DNA from: Bacillota bacterium
GTDB taxonomy: Bacteria > Bacillota > DSM-12270 > Thermacetogeniales > Thermacetogeniaceae
DNA: 64,000 nucleotides
Direction of reading: 5' to 3'
Assembly: GCA_013177945.1 (NCBI GenBank)
Contig: JABLXW010000015.1
Location: 144,491 to 208,490, forward strand
The translations under genes were made by a program, and so were the position numbers. Numbering within the stretch: the stretch's first letter is position 1; the number at the start of each line of letters is the position of its first letter. The notes beneath the pieces were generated by a model that was not told the origin of the DNA, searched no databases, and saw only the letters and a list, made by a program, of their open reading frames with translations. Below are positions 8,193 to 16,273 of this stretch, piece by piece.

Positions 8193-10655
8193 ATGTTTGG
8201 AAGGTTTACGGAAAGGGCACAGAAGGTTTTCTTGCTGGCGCAGGAAGAGGCGCGGAGATTGAAGCATCCGGCGGTGGGGACAGAGCACCTGCTGCTGGGT
8301 TTGCTCAGGGAAGGCGAAGGGATTGCGGCGAAGGCCCTCCAGACCCTTGGGGTTGACCTCCAGAAGCTGCGGGAGGAAGTTGAGAAGGTTGTGGCGCCGG
8401 GAGAGACCAGGCCCGGGGAGGAGGTCGGCCTTACTCCCCGCGCCAAAAAGGTGCTCGAACTCGCCCACGAGGAAGGGCGCCGGCAGGGCGTCAGCTACGT
8501 GGGAACCGAGCACATCCTGCTTGGGCTGATCCGGGAAGGAGAGGGAGTGGCGGCCCGGATTCTGATCAGCCAGGGCCTGAGCCTCGATAAGGTAAGGCGC
8601 CAGGTTTTGATGTTGCTGGGCGGGATCGGCCCCGTGCCTCCGGGGCATCCCCATGTCGGAATGGCGCGGGGGCGGAGTCAGACTCCGACCCTCGACGACC
8701 TGGGGCGGGATCTGACCCAGCTTGCCCGGGAGGGGAAGCTCGATCCTGTGGTCGGGCGCGACCGGGAAATCGAGCGGGTGATCCAGGTTTTGAGCCGCCG
8801 TACGAAAAACAACCCCGTTCTCATCGGCGAGCCTGGTGTCGGGAAAACGGCAATCGCAGAGGGGCTCGCCCAGCGGATCGTGGAGGGAAAGGTGCCGGAG
8901 ATCCTGGCGGACAAGAGGGTGGTCACCCTCGATATGTCTGCCGTTGTCGCCGGGACCAAGTACCGGGGTGAGTTCGAAGAAAGGCTCAAAAAAGTGATCG
9001 ACGAGATCCGGAACGCCGGAAACATCATTCTCTTTATCGATGAGGTTCACACCCTCGTGGGCGCCGGGGCGGCCGAAGGGGCGATCGATGCCGCAAACAT
9101 CCTCAAGCCGGCGCTGGCGCGGGGGGAGCTCCAGTGCATCGGGGCCACGACCCTGGATGAATACCGGAAGCACATCGAGAAGGACGCGGCGCTCGAGCGG
9201 CGGTTCCAGCCGGTAACAATTGGGGAGCCCACGGTGGACGAAACCATTGAGATCCTGCGGGGCCTGCGCGACCGGTACGAGGCGCACCACAGGGTGAAGA
9301 TCACCGACAGCGCCCTTAAGGCGGCTGCCCGGCTCTCGGACCGGTACATCACCGACCGCTTCCTGCCGGACAAGGCCATTGACCTGATGGATGAGGCCGC
9401 CTCGCGGGTGCGCCTCCGGGCCTACACCGCGCCTCCAGATGTGAAGGAGCTGGAGGAAAAACTGGAGAAGCTGCAGAAGGAGAAGGAGGCGGCGGTGGTG
9501 AGCCAGGAGTTCGAAAAGGCCGCCGCCCTGAGGGATCAGGAGCAGCAGGTCCGGGCCGAGCTGGAAAAGATCAAGAACAGCTGGGCGCAGCGCAAGGAGC
9601 TCGACCAGTCGATTGTCACCGAAGAGGACATTGCCGAAATCGTGTCCAGCTGGACCGGGATTCCCGTGAGCAAACTGAGGGAGGAGGAAACGGAGCGGCT
9701 CCTCCGCATGGAGGAAATCCTGCACCAGCGCGTCATCGGCCAGGACGAGGCGGTGAGAGCAGTTGCGCGGGCGATCCGGCGGGCGCGCGCCGGACTCAAG
9801 GACCCCAAGCGCCCCATCGGCTCCTTCATCTTCCTCGGCCCCACCGGGGTTGGAAAGACGGAGCTGGCGCGGGCGCTGGCCGAGGCCCTCTTCGGCGACG
9901 AAGAGGCGATGATCAGGTTCGACATGTCCGAGTACATGGAGAAGCATACGGTTTCCCGCCTGCTCGGCGCCCCGCCGGGGTACGTGGGGTACGAGGAGGC
10001 CGGGCAGCTCACCGAGGCCGTGAGAAGGCGCCCCTACTCGGTGGTGCTCTTCGATGAGATCGAAAAGGCCCATCCCGACGTCTTCCACGTGCTCCTTCAG
10101 GTGATCGAGGACGGCCGCCTCACGGACGCCAAGGGGCGCACCGTTGACTTCCGGAACACCGTGATCATCATGACCTCGAACGTCGGCGCCCAGTTCATCA
10201 AGCGGGAGGGCCGGCTCGGCTTCAAGGCCGGGGCAAGGGAAGCGGAGGAGAACTACGAGGCGATGAAGGAGCGGGTTACCGAGGAGCTGCGGCGCACCTT
10301 CAGGCCCGAGTTTCTGAACCGGATCGATGAAATCATCGTGTTCCACGCTCTGAACGAAGAGCACATGAAGGAGATCGTGGAATTGATGCTCAGGAACCTG
10401 GGCAGGCGGATTGCGGAGTACGGCCTCTACCTCGAGTTCACCGGGGCGGCGAAGGAGCTCCTGGTCAGGAAGGGGTACGACCCGATGTACGGGGCGCGCC
10501 CGCTGCGCCGGGTGATCCAGCGGATGGTCGAGGACCGGCTCTCCGAGGAGATGCTGGAAGGGAAGTTCAAGGCCGGCGACGAGATCGTTGTGGACGCCAA
10601 AGGGGAGGAGCTGACCTTCAGCCTGAAAAGGGTGGACGCTCCTGCCGCCACCTGA
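8193..10655 (+). CDS. clpC: AAA+ unfoldase ClpC
   Basis: The 820-residue protein has two Clp-N repeats (residues 1 to about 145), AAA domain 1 ([16 protein letters not shown]), a middle coiled region with a UVR motif, AAA domain 2 ([19 protein letters not shown]) and the D2-small domain. That is the full ClpC length. It unfolds substrates, including McsB-tagged ones, for ClpP. AGGAGGTGG precedes the ATG by 9 nt. The last gene of the operon, it is followed by a clear terminator. Confidence 0.97.
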   Translation: MFGRFTERAQKVFLLAQEEARRLKHPAVGTEHLLLGLLREGEGIAAKALQTLGVDLQKLREEVEKVVAPGETRPGEEVGLTPRAKKVLELAHEEGRRQGVSYVGTEHILLGLIREGEGVAARILISQGLSLDKVRRQVLMLLGGIGPVPPGHPHVGMARGRSQTPTLDDLGRDLTQLAREGKLDPVVGRDREIERVIQVLSRRTKNNPVLIGEPGVGKTAIAEGLAQRIVEGKVPEILADKRVVTLDMSAVVAGTKYRGEFEERLKKVIDEIRNAGNIILFIDEVHTLVGAGAAEGAIDAANILKPALARGELQCIGATTLDEYRKHIEKDAALERRFQPVTIGEPTVDETIEILRGLRDRYEAHHRVKITDSALKAAARLSDRYITDRFLPDKAIDLMDEAASRVRLRAYTAPPDVKELEEKLEKLQKEKEAAVVSQEFEKAAALRDQEQQVRAELEKIKNSWAQRKELDQSIVTEEDIAEIVSSWTGIPVSKLREEETERLLRMEEILHQRVIGQDEAVRAVARAIRRARAGLKDPKRPIGSFIFLGPTGVGKTELARALAEALFGDEEAMIRFDMSEYMEKHTVSRLLGAPPGYVGYEEAGQLTEAVRRRPYSVVLFDEIEKAHPDVFHVLLQVIEDGRLTDAKGRTVDFRNTVIIMTSNVGAQFIKREGRLGFKAGAREAEENYEAMKERVTEELRRTFRPEFLNRIDEIIVFHALNEEHMKEIVELMLRNLGRRIAEYGLYLEFTGAAKELLVRKGYDPMYGARPLRRVIQRMVEDRLSEEMLEGKFKAGDEIVVDAKGEELTFSLKRVDAPAAT

Positions 10656-10697
10656 TTCTGGTTGCAACCTGGCCTGTTCCACCTGCAGGGGTTGAAG

Positions 10698-10726
10698 CGG
10701 CCGGAAGGCTTGCCGGCCGTTTTTTC
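10698..10726 (+). terminator. Rho-independent terminator of the clpC operon
   Basis: The stem CGGCCGG/CCGGCCG has an 8-base loop and is followed by TTTTTT, 42 bases after the clpC stop. Confidence 0.9.
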
Positions 10727-10993
10727 TTTTTTTATAATAGGGACAGGCAGCTTTCCTGATTCGAGTTGCGTTTACCCTCAACTATTTTCTTAATCCGCAG
10801 AGGCAGCCTCAGGCAGAACCCCTTGTCAGAAGATCAGGCTTTCCCTCATTCAGTCAGCCGGCCTTTGGTTTTAAAAACAAAGCATTCTGCGATCAGCCAG
10901 AGGAAACACCACTGCATTTCGTGTGCGACAAACGCCGGGAATAGGCAGTCAACCGTCAGGCATCTTTGTGAGGCATCTTTGGGAAGGGAGTTG
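10727..10993. other. Intergenic region before the small Cys-rich gene
   Basis: TATAAT at 10733-10738, just after the clpC terminator, could be the -10 of the next gene. The rest shows no motif I recognise. A frame is open across it, but its residues do not resemble a protein. Confidence 0.35.
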
Positions 10994-11293
10994 ATGTTGG
11001 TGTTCCCGGAATACCGTAATGAGGAGTTGTGCGCCGAGTGCGGCGGAAAATGCTGTCTGGTCTACGGCCCTCCTTACAATTTGACCTGGTCCCGGCTGCA
11101 CGGAGACAGGAAGCGCCGCTACGGCGGCGGCTACCATGAAGAATACGGGGTTGAGCCGCTGGCGGAGAAGATCCACCCCTATGCCTGCGAGTATTTGAGC
11201 GAAACCGGCTGCATCATCCCCTGGGAGAAGCGCCCCCCGGTCTGCAAAAACTACCGCTGCGGCATGTGGCGCGACATGGTACATAGAAGGTAA
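10994..11293 (+). CDS. YkgJ-type small cysteine-cluster protein
   Basis: The 99-residue protein carries CAECGGKCC near the start and a later set, CEYLSETGCIIP...RPPVCKNYRCG. This matches the YkgJ/UPF0153 pattern, whose members probably bind an iron-sulfur or zinc centre; their role is not well defined. AAGGGAG lies 3 nt before ATG 10994 and 9 nt before an in-frame GTG at 11000, so the true start could be either. It is convergent with the CODH-linked oxidoreductase. Confidence 0.65.
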   Translation: MLVFPEYRNEELCAECGGKCCLVYGPPYNLTWSRLHGDRKRRYGGGYHEEYGVEPLAEKIHPYACEYLSETGCIIPWEKRPPVCKNYRCGMWRDMVHRR

Positions 11294-11320
11294 GGCTTTT
11301 AGTGCAAGGGTTTGAAGAGG

Positions 11321-12562
11321 TCAGCCCACGGCGCCCTGCAGGTGGCCGAAGTGGAGCCGGCCGTTAAGAATGAGCTTCAGGAATTTCCGGACATCCGTTT
11401 TTTTGCGCATCAGGGCGGCCAGGATTCCGCCCTGGGCGATGTCCCCCACCAGGATCACCCCGGCAAGGGCGCCGTCTTTCAAGACCAGCTTCCGGTAGAG
11501 GTTCTGCTGCGGCCGGTGGACGGTAAACACCTCGTAGCTGCCGTCCGGTGGGCTGGTAATCCCCAGCGCGAGGGCCGGAGTGCTGCCGAACTGGACCACA
11601 TTCTGCATTTCCCGGGGGCCCGCATAGGGCCGCGGTCTCCCGGCCATGCCGGAGGCCGCGGCGGCTCCCTGGGCGGTGGCGCTGGGCCAGGTGGGGTTCA
11701 GCCCCGCAGCTGTTTCTGCCACATCCCCTGCGGCGTAAACATCCGGGAGGGAGGTCTGCATGCAGTCGTCCACCAGGATCCCCCGGTTGGTTTTCACCCC
11801 GCCCTCCCGGGCGAGCTCCACATTGGGCCTGATCCCGGTGGCGGCGATGACCAGCTCCGCCTCCAGCGTTGTCCCGTTGTCCAGCACCAGCTTCCAGCAC
11901 CTGCCCGGGGAAGAAGGCGCCGCCGCTTCCCGCACCCCGGCACCAGGGATGATGCGAACTCCTGCGGCCTCCAGAAGGCGCGCCAGGATTCCTGCCGCCG
12001 CCGGATCGAACTGCTGGGGGAGGATATGGGGCGCCTTCTCCACAACAGCGACCTCCAGACCGCGCCGGGCCAGGGCGGAGGCTGCCTCCAGCCCTACCAG
12101 ACCGGCTCCCAGGATCGTCACCCGGAGCGCCTGCCCGCAGCGGGCGAGGATCTGCCTGGCATCGCTCAGGTTCCTCAGGCCGAAGAGGCCGCGCCCCTCC
12201 AGCCCCGGAACGGGCGGGAAGGCGGTGCTGCTCCCGGTGGCTATAAGGAGCCTGTCATAACCGATCCCGACGCCGTCCTCCAGAATCACCTGTTTCTGCC
12301 TGAAGTCTACTCCGACTGCCTTCCTGCCGAAAAGAGTGATGATCCGGTTTTTCCTGTAAAAGTCGCCGGGCCTGATATAGAGCTCTGCCGCGCTTTTCTC
12401 CCCGGCCAGCAGCGCCGGGAGCAGGCAGCGGGAGTAGGCGGGGCCGGGCTCTTCGGAAATCATGATGATCCGGCCGTCTCCGTCCAGCCTCCTCAGGGTT
12501 TCGGCGGCGCTGATCCCGGCTGCGCTGTTCCCGATGATTACGTAGCGCCTTCGCATTCTCAT
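11321..12562 (-). CDS. FAD-dependent NAD(P) oxidoreductase of the CODH cluster
   Basis: The 413-residue protein has an N-terminal FAD loop (IIGNSAAGISAAETL), a central NAD loop (TILGAGLVGLEAASALARRG) and the second FAD motif DVYAAGDVAE. It belongs to the NirB/rubredoxin-reductase-like pyridine nucleotide:disulfide family. Its start overlaps the cooF stop (TGATG). Sets of CO dehydrogenase, CooF and such a flavoprotein are known in Clostridia, where they are proposed to pass CO electrons to NAD(P)+. There are no redox-active CxxxxC cysteines near the N-terminus, so a disulfide reductase role is unlikely. Confidence 0.85.
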   Translation of the reverse strand: MRMRRRYVIIGNSAAGISAAETLRRLDGDGRIIMISEEPGPAYSRCLLPALLAGEKSAAELYIRPGDFYRKNRIITLFGRKAVGVDFRQKQVILEDGVGIGYDRLLIATGSSTAFPPVPGLEGRGLFGLRNLSDARQILARCGQALRVTILGAGLVGLEAASALARRGLEVAVVEKAPHILPQQFDPAAAGILARLLEAAGVRIIPGAGVREAAAPSSPGRCWKLVLDNGTTLEAELVIAATGIRPNVELAREGGVKTNRGILVDDCMQTSLPDVYAAGDVAETAAGLNPTWPSATAQGAAAASGMAGRPRPYAGPREMQNVVQFGSTPALALGITSPPDGSYEVFTVHRPQQNLYRKLVLKDGALAGVILVGDIAQGGILAALMRKKTDVRKFLKLILNGRLHFGHLQGAVG

Positions 12563-13083
12563 CACCCTCCCTGGCCGCAGGCCTCCGGTGCCGTTCCCCC
12601 GACAAGGCCGGCGGCCAGGCTCCGGCGCCGCGCCTCCGCGAAGCTGTTGACCTCCTCGTAGGCCAGTGCTCCGTTGGGGCAGGATTCCACGCAGGCCGGT
12701 ATTTCCCGGCCCGGGCAGCCGTCGCATTTCAGGGCAAGGCGCGCACCGGGCGCCTGGATGATCGCCCCATAGGGACAGGCCATCACGCACATCCAGCAGC
12801 CCACGCATGCCTGGGGATGCCCTTCGTTGCTCACCAGGCCGGTTGTGGAGTCCTGCTGCATCGCCCCGGTCATGCAGGCGCCGACACAGGGAGCACCCTC
12901 GCAGTGGCGGCAGAGGATGGGCACCGGCTGTTTTCCGGCTGCCTCCACCAGGATCCGCCCCGGCACCCCCTCCTGCATCGCCCCGGTAATGGTGCCGGAA
13001 CTGGAGTGAGCTGCCCCGCAGGCCAGGCTGCAGGTCAGGCAGCCGTAGCACTTTTCCAGGTAAACCAATACAGTCTTCACCAT
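12562..13083 (-). CDS. cooF: CooF-like ferredoxin subunit of CO dehydrogenase
   Basis: The 173-residue protein has four [4Fe-4S] cysteine groups: CYGCLTCSLAC, CRHCEGAPCVGACMTGA, CVGCWMCVMACPYG and CDGCPGREIPACVESCPNG. It sits between cooS and the flavoprotein and should relay electrons from CooS. GGGGGGAA lies about 3 nt before the ATG at 13083. A 124-bp gap separates it from cooS. Confidence 0.9.
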   Translation of the reverse strand: MVKTVLVYLEKCYGCLTCSLACGAAHSSSGTITGAMQEGVPGRILVEAAGKQPVPILCRHCEGAPCVGACMTGAMQQDSTTGLVSNEGHPQACVGCWMCVMACPYGAIIQAPGARLALKCDGCPGREIPACVESCPNGALAYEEVNSFAEARRRSLAAGLVGGTAPEACGQGG

Positions 13084-13207
13084 TGATTCCCCCCAAGTCG
13101 CGGGCTTGCGGTTGCCCGCCGGATTTTCAGGAAAGCCCCCCGGCGGTGCGCGGCCTGCCGGAGGGCTGGAATTTTGGCTGGTTTCCGGTTCCCGGCCTCT
13201 GGAGCGG

Positions 13208-15064
13208 CTAGATCCCCAGCGCCGCCCTCTTTTTCATGATGTGGTCGCAGAGCGCTTCTGCCGCCCGGACAGGCTCCTCCTCTACAAGTACCTTCCCGCC
13301 TGTGAGCCCTTCCAGGTCTCTGGTCAGAATGTCTGTCACCAGCCGGCTCCCACCGGTGAAAGGAGGGCTTCCCAGGTGCACCAGGAGGCCCAGGGCAAGG
13401 GCGAAGGCACCGTCGGCAAGCGCCTGCTCTTCCAGCCACTGGGGCGCTGAGACCGCCAGCGGGAGCTGCGGGAGGTCCACCTTGAGGGCTGCGGCCAGTT
13501 CTGCTGCCACCTCCTCCAGGCGGCCGATGGCCAGGCAGGGGCCGAAGTTCAAGACCGGCGGGATCCCCAGCTCGCTGCAGACGGACTGCAGGTTCTCCCC
13601 GGCCTGCGCTGCCGCCTCCGGGAGCATCATCCCGCAGTTGGCGAGCCCGCCGCTGGTGCAGCCAGCCGTGAGGACCAGGATGTCCCGCCTGATCAGCTCT
13701 CTGGTGAGTTCCAGGGTGAAAACATCGTGCCCCTTTGTGGTCAGGTTGGAGCACCCCACAACCCCTGCGAGGCCCCGAATGCGGCCTGTAGCGATCAGGT
13801 CCAGGAGGGGTTTATAGCTGCCGCCCAGGAACTTTTTCAGGGACTTCTCTCCCACCCCGGCCAGGGAGCCCTCGCAGCCGTGCTCCGGCACCGTGACCGC
13901 CACCTGGCTCCTCCGGTTCCTGTAGCTTTCCGCGGCAGCCTCAATGATTTTCCAGGCCGTCTCCCGGCTCTTCTTGAAATCATAGGGCAGGTATTCGGCG
14001 TTCTGCTTTTTGGCCACATCGTCGATGCAGATCTGCCTGACCCGGGACTTTTCGCAGATTTCTTCGATGCCGGGGAGGGCGCAGTTGAATTCCGTCACCA
14101 CCAGATCGATGCCGCCTGTGGCCAGGAGCGGCTCGCTGGTAAAGTTGTTCCCGGCATGGCCGGCAAAGACTCCGCCGGCGTGAGCACACCTTGCCTCCAT
14201 GTCCTGGCCTACACAGGTGGCTCCTACGATCCGGAACCCGCGCGCCCCCGCCTGTCGGGCGCTTTCCTCCGCCCGGGGTGCGGTCAACTCCCGCTGCAGG
14301 GCGGCCAGCAGGGCGTGCTGGTGCCCGATCACCATGATATTGATGAATTCCGGGTCCACCACCGAGAAGCCGACCCTGACGGTGCCGAGCTCCGGTTCCC
14401 CTGCCAGGATGTCGTTGATCTTGTTTGTAAGCATCAGGCTGTAGAGGCCGGTGGCAATCCCGAGGCGCAGGGCGTGAAGCAGCATGTCTGCGGGATCGCT
14501 GGAGAGGTTGGTGCTGGTTTTCACCAGGGCGTCAAAGACCTCGGACTTGGCTCCCCCGGGGAGGATTCCCAGCTCCTGCCACCGCTTGAAGCGGGGGGCG
14601 CAGGAAAGCTTCTCCGCAAGCTCCATCTTTGCGCTGCGGGGCCGGTAGAGATCGGCAAGGATGCGGTTCGCCAGTTCTCCTGCCTTCCCCCTGGGGTCCT
14701 GCGCCTGGAGCCCGAACCTGGAGGCAAGCTCTTCCAGGACCGCCTCCCCCGGGAAGGGCGGCTCCGCGTTTTTCAAAACATTTGCCGCGTTCTCCACCAC
14801 ATGCAGGTAGCAGGCTGCCCCGGCCGCCACGGCGCGCAGGAAGTTCCGGGCCACCATGGTGTCTGCCGTTGCTCCACAGATGCCCCGCGCCGCTTTCAGG
14901 GTAATCCGGCAGGGTCCGTTGGAGCAGAGGCGGCAGCAGACGCCCTGGAGGCCGAACCCGCACTTCACCGCCTGACCGGGAACCCGGTCGAACGAGGTTT
15001 CCACATCTTCCTTTTCCTGCAGGAAGGCACACAGTTTTTCATCAGCAGAACACAAAAGGGGCAC
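13208..15064 (-). CDS. cooS: Ni-Fe carbon monoxide dehydrogenase catalytic subunit
   Basis: The 618-residue protein has standard CooS length. Cys35 and Cys43 are the expected D-cluster ligands. Cys44, Cys47, Cys52 and Cys63 form the B-cluster. GHQH and later cysteines (GATCVGQD, FNCALPG, VGCSNLTT, TAGCTSGG) fit the Ni-Fe C-cluster. It interconverts CO and CO2 in the cytoplasm. The start is GTG 15064, with AAAGGAGG about 10 nt upstream. No acetyl-CoA synthase subunits are adjacent, so this is a stand-alone CODH. A perfect inverted repeat lies 82 bp upstream, next to a divergent-in-function Rrf2 regulator gene. Confidence 0.95.
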   Translation of the reverse strand: MPLLCSADEKLCAFLQEKEDVETSFDRVPGQAVKCGFGLQGVCCRLCSNGPCRITLKAARGICGATADTMVARNFLRAVAAGAACYLHVVENAANVLKNAEPPFPGEAVLEELASRFGLQAQDPRGKAGELANRILADLYRPRSAKMELAEKLSCAPRFKRWQELGILPGGAKSEVFDALVKTSTNLSSDPADMLLHALRLGIATGLYSLMLTNKINDILAGEPELGTVRVGFSVVDPEFINIMVIGHQHALLAALQRELTAPRAEESARQAGARGFRIVGATCVGQDMEARCAHAGGVFAGHAGNNFTSEPLLATGGIDLVVTEFNCALPGIEEICEKSRVRQICIDDVAKKQNAEYLPYDFKKSRETAWKIIEAAAESYRNRRSQVAVTVPEHGCEGSLAGVGEKSLKKFLGGSYKPLLDLIATGRIRGLAGVVGCSNLTTKGHDVFTLELTRELIRRDILVLTAGCTSGGLANCGMMLPEAAAQAGENLQSVCSELGIPPVLNFGPCLAIGRLEEVAAELAAALKVDLPQLPLAVSAPQWLEEQALADGAFALALGLLVHLGSPPFTGGSRLVTDILTRDLEGLTGGKVLVEEEPVRAAEALCDHIMKKRAALGI

Positions 15065-15145
15065 GGTCGATGACCTCCTTTGAATTAAAAGATTTTTATT
15101 TAGGTTTTATCCGGCTGGTTCTGCATTTTGCCGGCAAGATTCAAA

Positions 15146-15168
15146 AACTATACTAATTTAGTATAGTT
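15146..15168. promoter_or_regulatory. Candidate Rrf2 operator in front of cooS
   Basis: A perfect inverted repeat with 11-bp arms AACTATACTAA and TTAGTATAGTT around a single T. It lies in the cooS promoter region, between cooS and the rrf2 gene; the TATAGT and TATACT parts could double as -10 elements. A related imperfect copy sits at 15701-15721 before rrf2 itself. Confidence 0.7.
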
Positions 15169-15264
15169 AGGGGTGCTTTAAAAGGCGGCCTGTTAGCGGC
15201 GCGACACCTCCCCTGTGCGGCCAGGCGGCCGTTGTTTGTTGGCTGCCTTCACCCTTTGCGGCTT

Positions 15265-15687
15265 TTACTGCATCCTCCGGAGGCCGGTGCACAGATCTGC
15301 AAAGTTCCGCCTCTTAAATTCCGCGGCAATTGCCTGCTGGATGGAGGCGAGGGTCTGGTGTACGGGGCAGTGGGGGGCTGCCCTTCTGCTGCACTCTTCC
15401 GGGGCGATCAGGCACCGGTTGACCTTGATGGGCCCCTCCACCGCCTCGATGACGTCCAGCATGGTGATTTCCTCGGGCGGCCGGGCCAGGGCATACCCGC
15501 CGTTGATCCCCTGGTAGGACTCTGTGAGCCCGGCGCGGGTCAGGAGGCGTAAGATCTTGAGCAGGAAGCGCATGGGGATCTGCTGGGCCTCTGCGATGGT
15601 TTTCGCCTCTACCACCTGCCCCCGGGGGAGGGACGAGAGATGGAGCACTGCCCTGAAAGCGTAATCTGTAGCCTGACTCAGTCTCAT
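15265..15687 (-). CDS. Rrf2-family Fe-S-sensing transcriptional regulator
   Basis: The 140-residue protein begins MRLSQATDYAFRAVLHLSSL and has the Rrf2 winged helix (IPMRFLLKILRLLTRAGL, GGYALARPPEEIT). The cysteine set C-x6-C-x7-C (CLIAPEEC...HC) can bind an iron-sulfur cluster, as in IscR, NsrR or RirA. It lies immediately upstream of cooS in the same direction. With matched repeats before both genes, it probably senses redox state, Fe-S supply or CO/NO and controls cooS and itself. The signal is inference. Confidence 0.88.
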   Translation of the reverse strand: MRLSQATDYAFRAVLHLSSLPRGQVVEAKTIAEAQQIPMRFLLKILRLLTRAGLTESYQGINGGYALARPPEEITMLDVIEAVEGPIKVNRCLIAPEECSRRAAPHCPVHQTLASIQQAIAAEFKRRNFADLCTGLRRMQ

Positions 15688-15700
15688 TTCAGCATCCTAT

Positions 15701-15721
15701 CGTATACTGTTTTAGTCTAGT
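15701..15721. promoter_or_regulatory. Second copy of the candidate Rrf2 operator (autoregulation)
   Basis: Read on the minus strand, the 21-base site aligns with the perfect cooS repeat at 15 of 21 positions, including ACTA.ACTAA and AGTATA. It ends 14 bases before the rrf2 ATG, overlapping the expected transcription start, as for an autorepressor. Confidence 0.5.
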
Positions 15722-16273
15722 TTTATTCCATCATCGCGCAGGGAAAATTTCCAGGTCAACTGTCTTCTGGGTTCGTTTTGGCCTCACTTTTCCTTTGCTC
15801 CAATCTTTAGCTCTGAATTTCTCCTTCACAAGCCGCCCCCGTTTTTTTCTCACTTTTTACTCCTTCACCGAAAAGAAGGGTTCAGGGCCCCTCGGGGCTG
15901 TTTAAAAAATTTGTGAATTTCGTTACAATGCCGGCAGGAATTTGTCGAAAGGCGTCGAATAACAAAGTAACAGAAAATTTACTACCTTAATCCCATTACA
16001 CATCCCCCTACCTGCTTGCTGCACTCGTTGCGGTGAGTTCCTTCCCCACGCACTGCAGGAAGAACTGAGTAATCCCTGCCAGCTGCATCTATAATTCCCA
16101 TACGATTGTCTTTCAAAAAATTTTAGAGATGGAGGTGGTGCGCCGGGAGCGGTTTTGATTTTGGAGGGAGGTAGATACCGTCCACCTGAGGCCAAAGAAA
16201 CCGGGTAAGCAGCTGTAGGCGAAAGGATTCGGTTTGCGTGTTTTAAGAAAATCCTTGGTGTGGGGTGGTGTTT
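15722..16273. other. Intergenic region with a promoter and tandem Spo0A-like boxes
   Basis: About 550 bases without a supported gene. On the plus strand TTTAAA (15901-15906), a 17-bp gap and TACAAT (15924-15929) form a plausible sigma-A promoter. TGTCGAA (15943-15949) and CGTCGAA (15953-15959), ten bases apart, resemble Spo0A boxes (TGNCGAA) placed downstream of the -10, a repressing layout. A leader of more than 300 bases would follow; I see no known riboswitch in it. Confidence 0.4.

Noticed and set aside
6915..10781. A 1288-codon open frame antisense to mcsA, mcsB and clpC
   Set aside because: It mirrors strongly coding genes with GC-rich third positions, has Pro/Arg/His-rich composition and no domain; a shadow of codon bias.
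10766..10993. N-terminal extension of the small Cys-rich protein
   Set aside because: Composition is not protein-like and no ribosome site precedes the upstream start; a good site precedes 10994.
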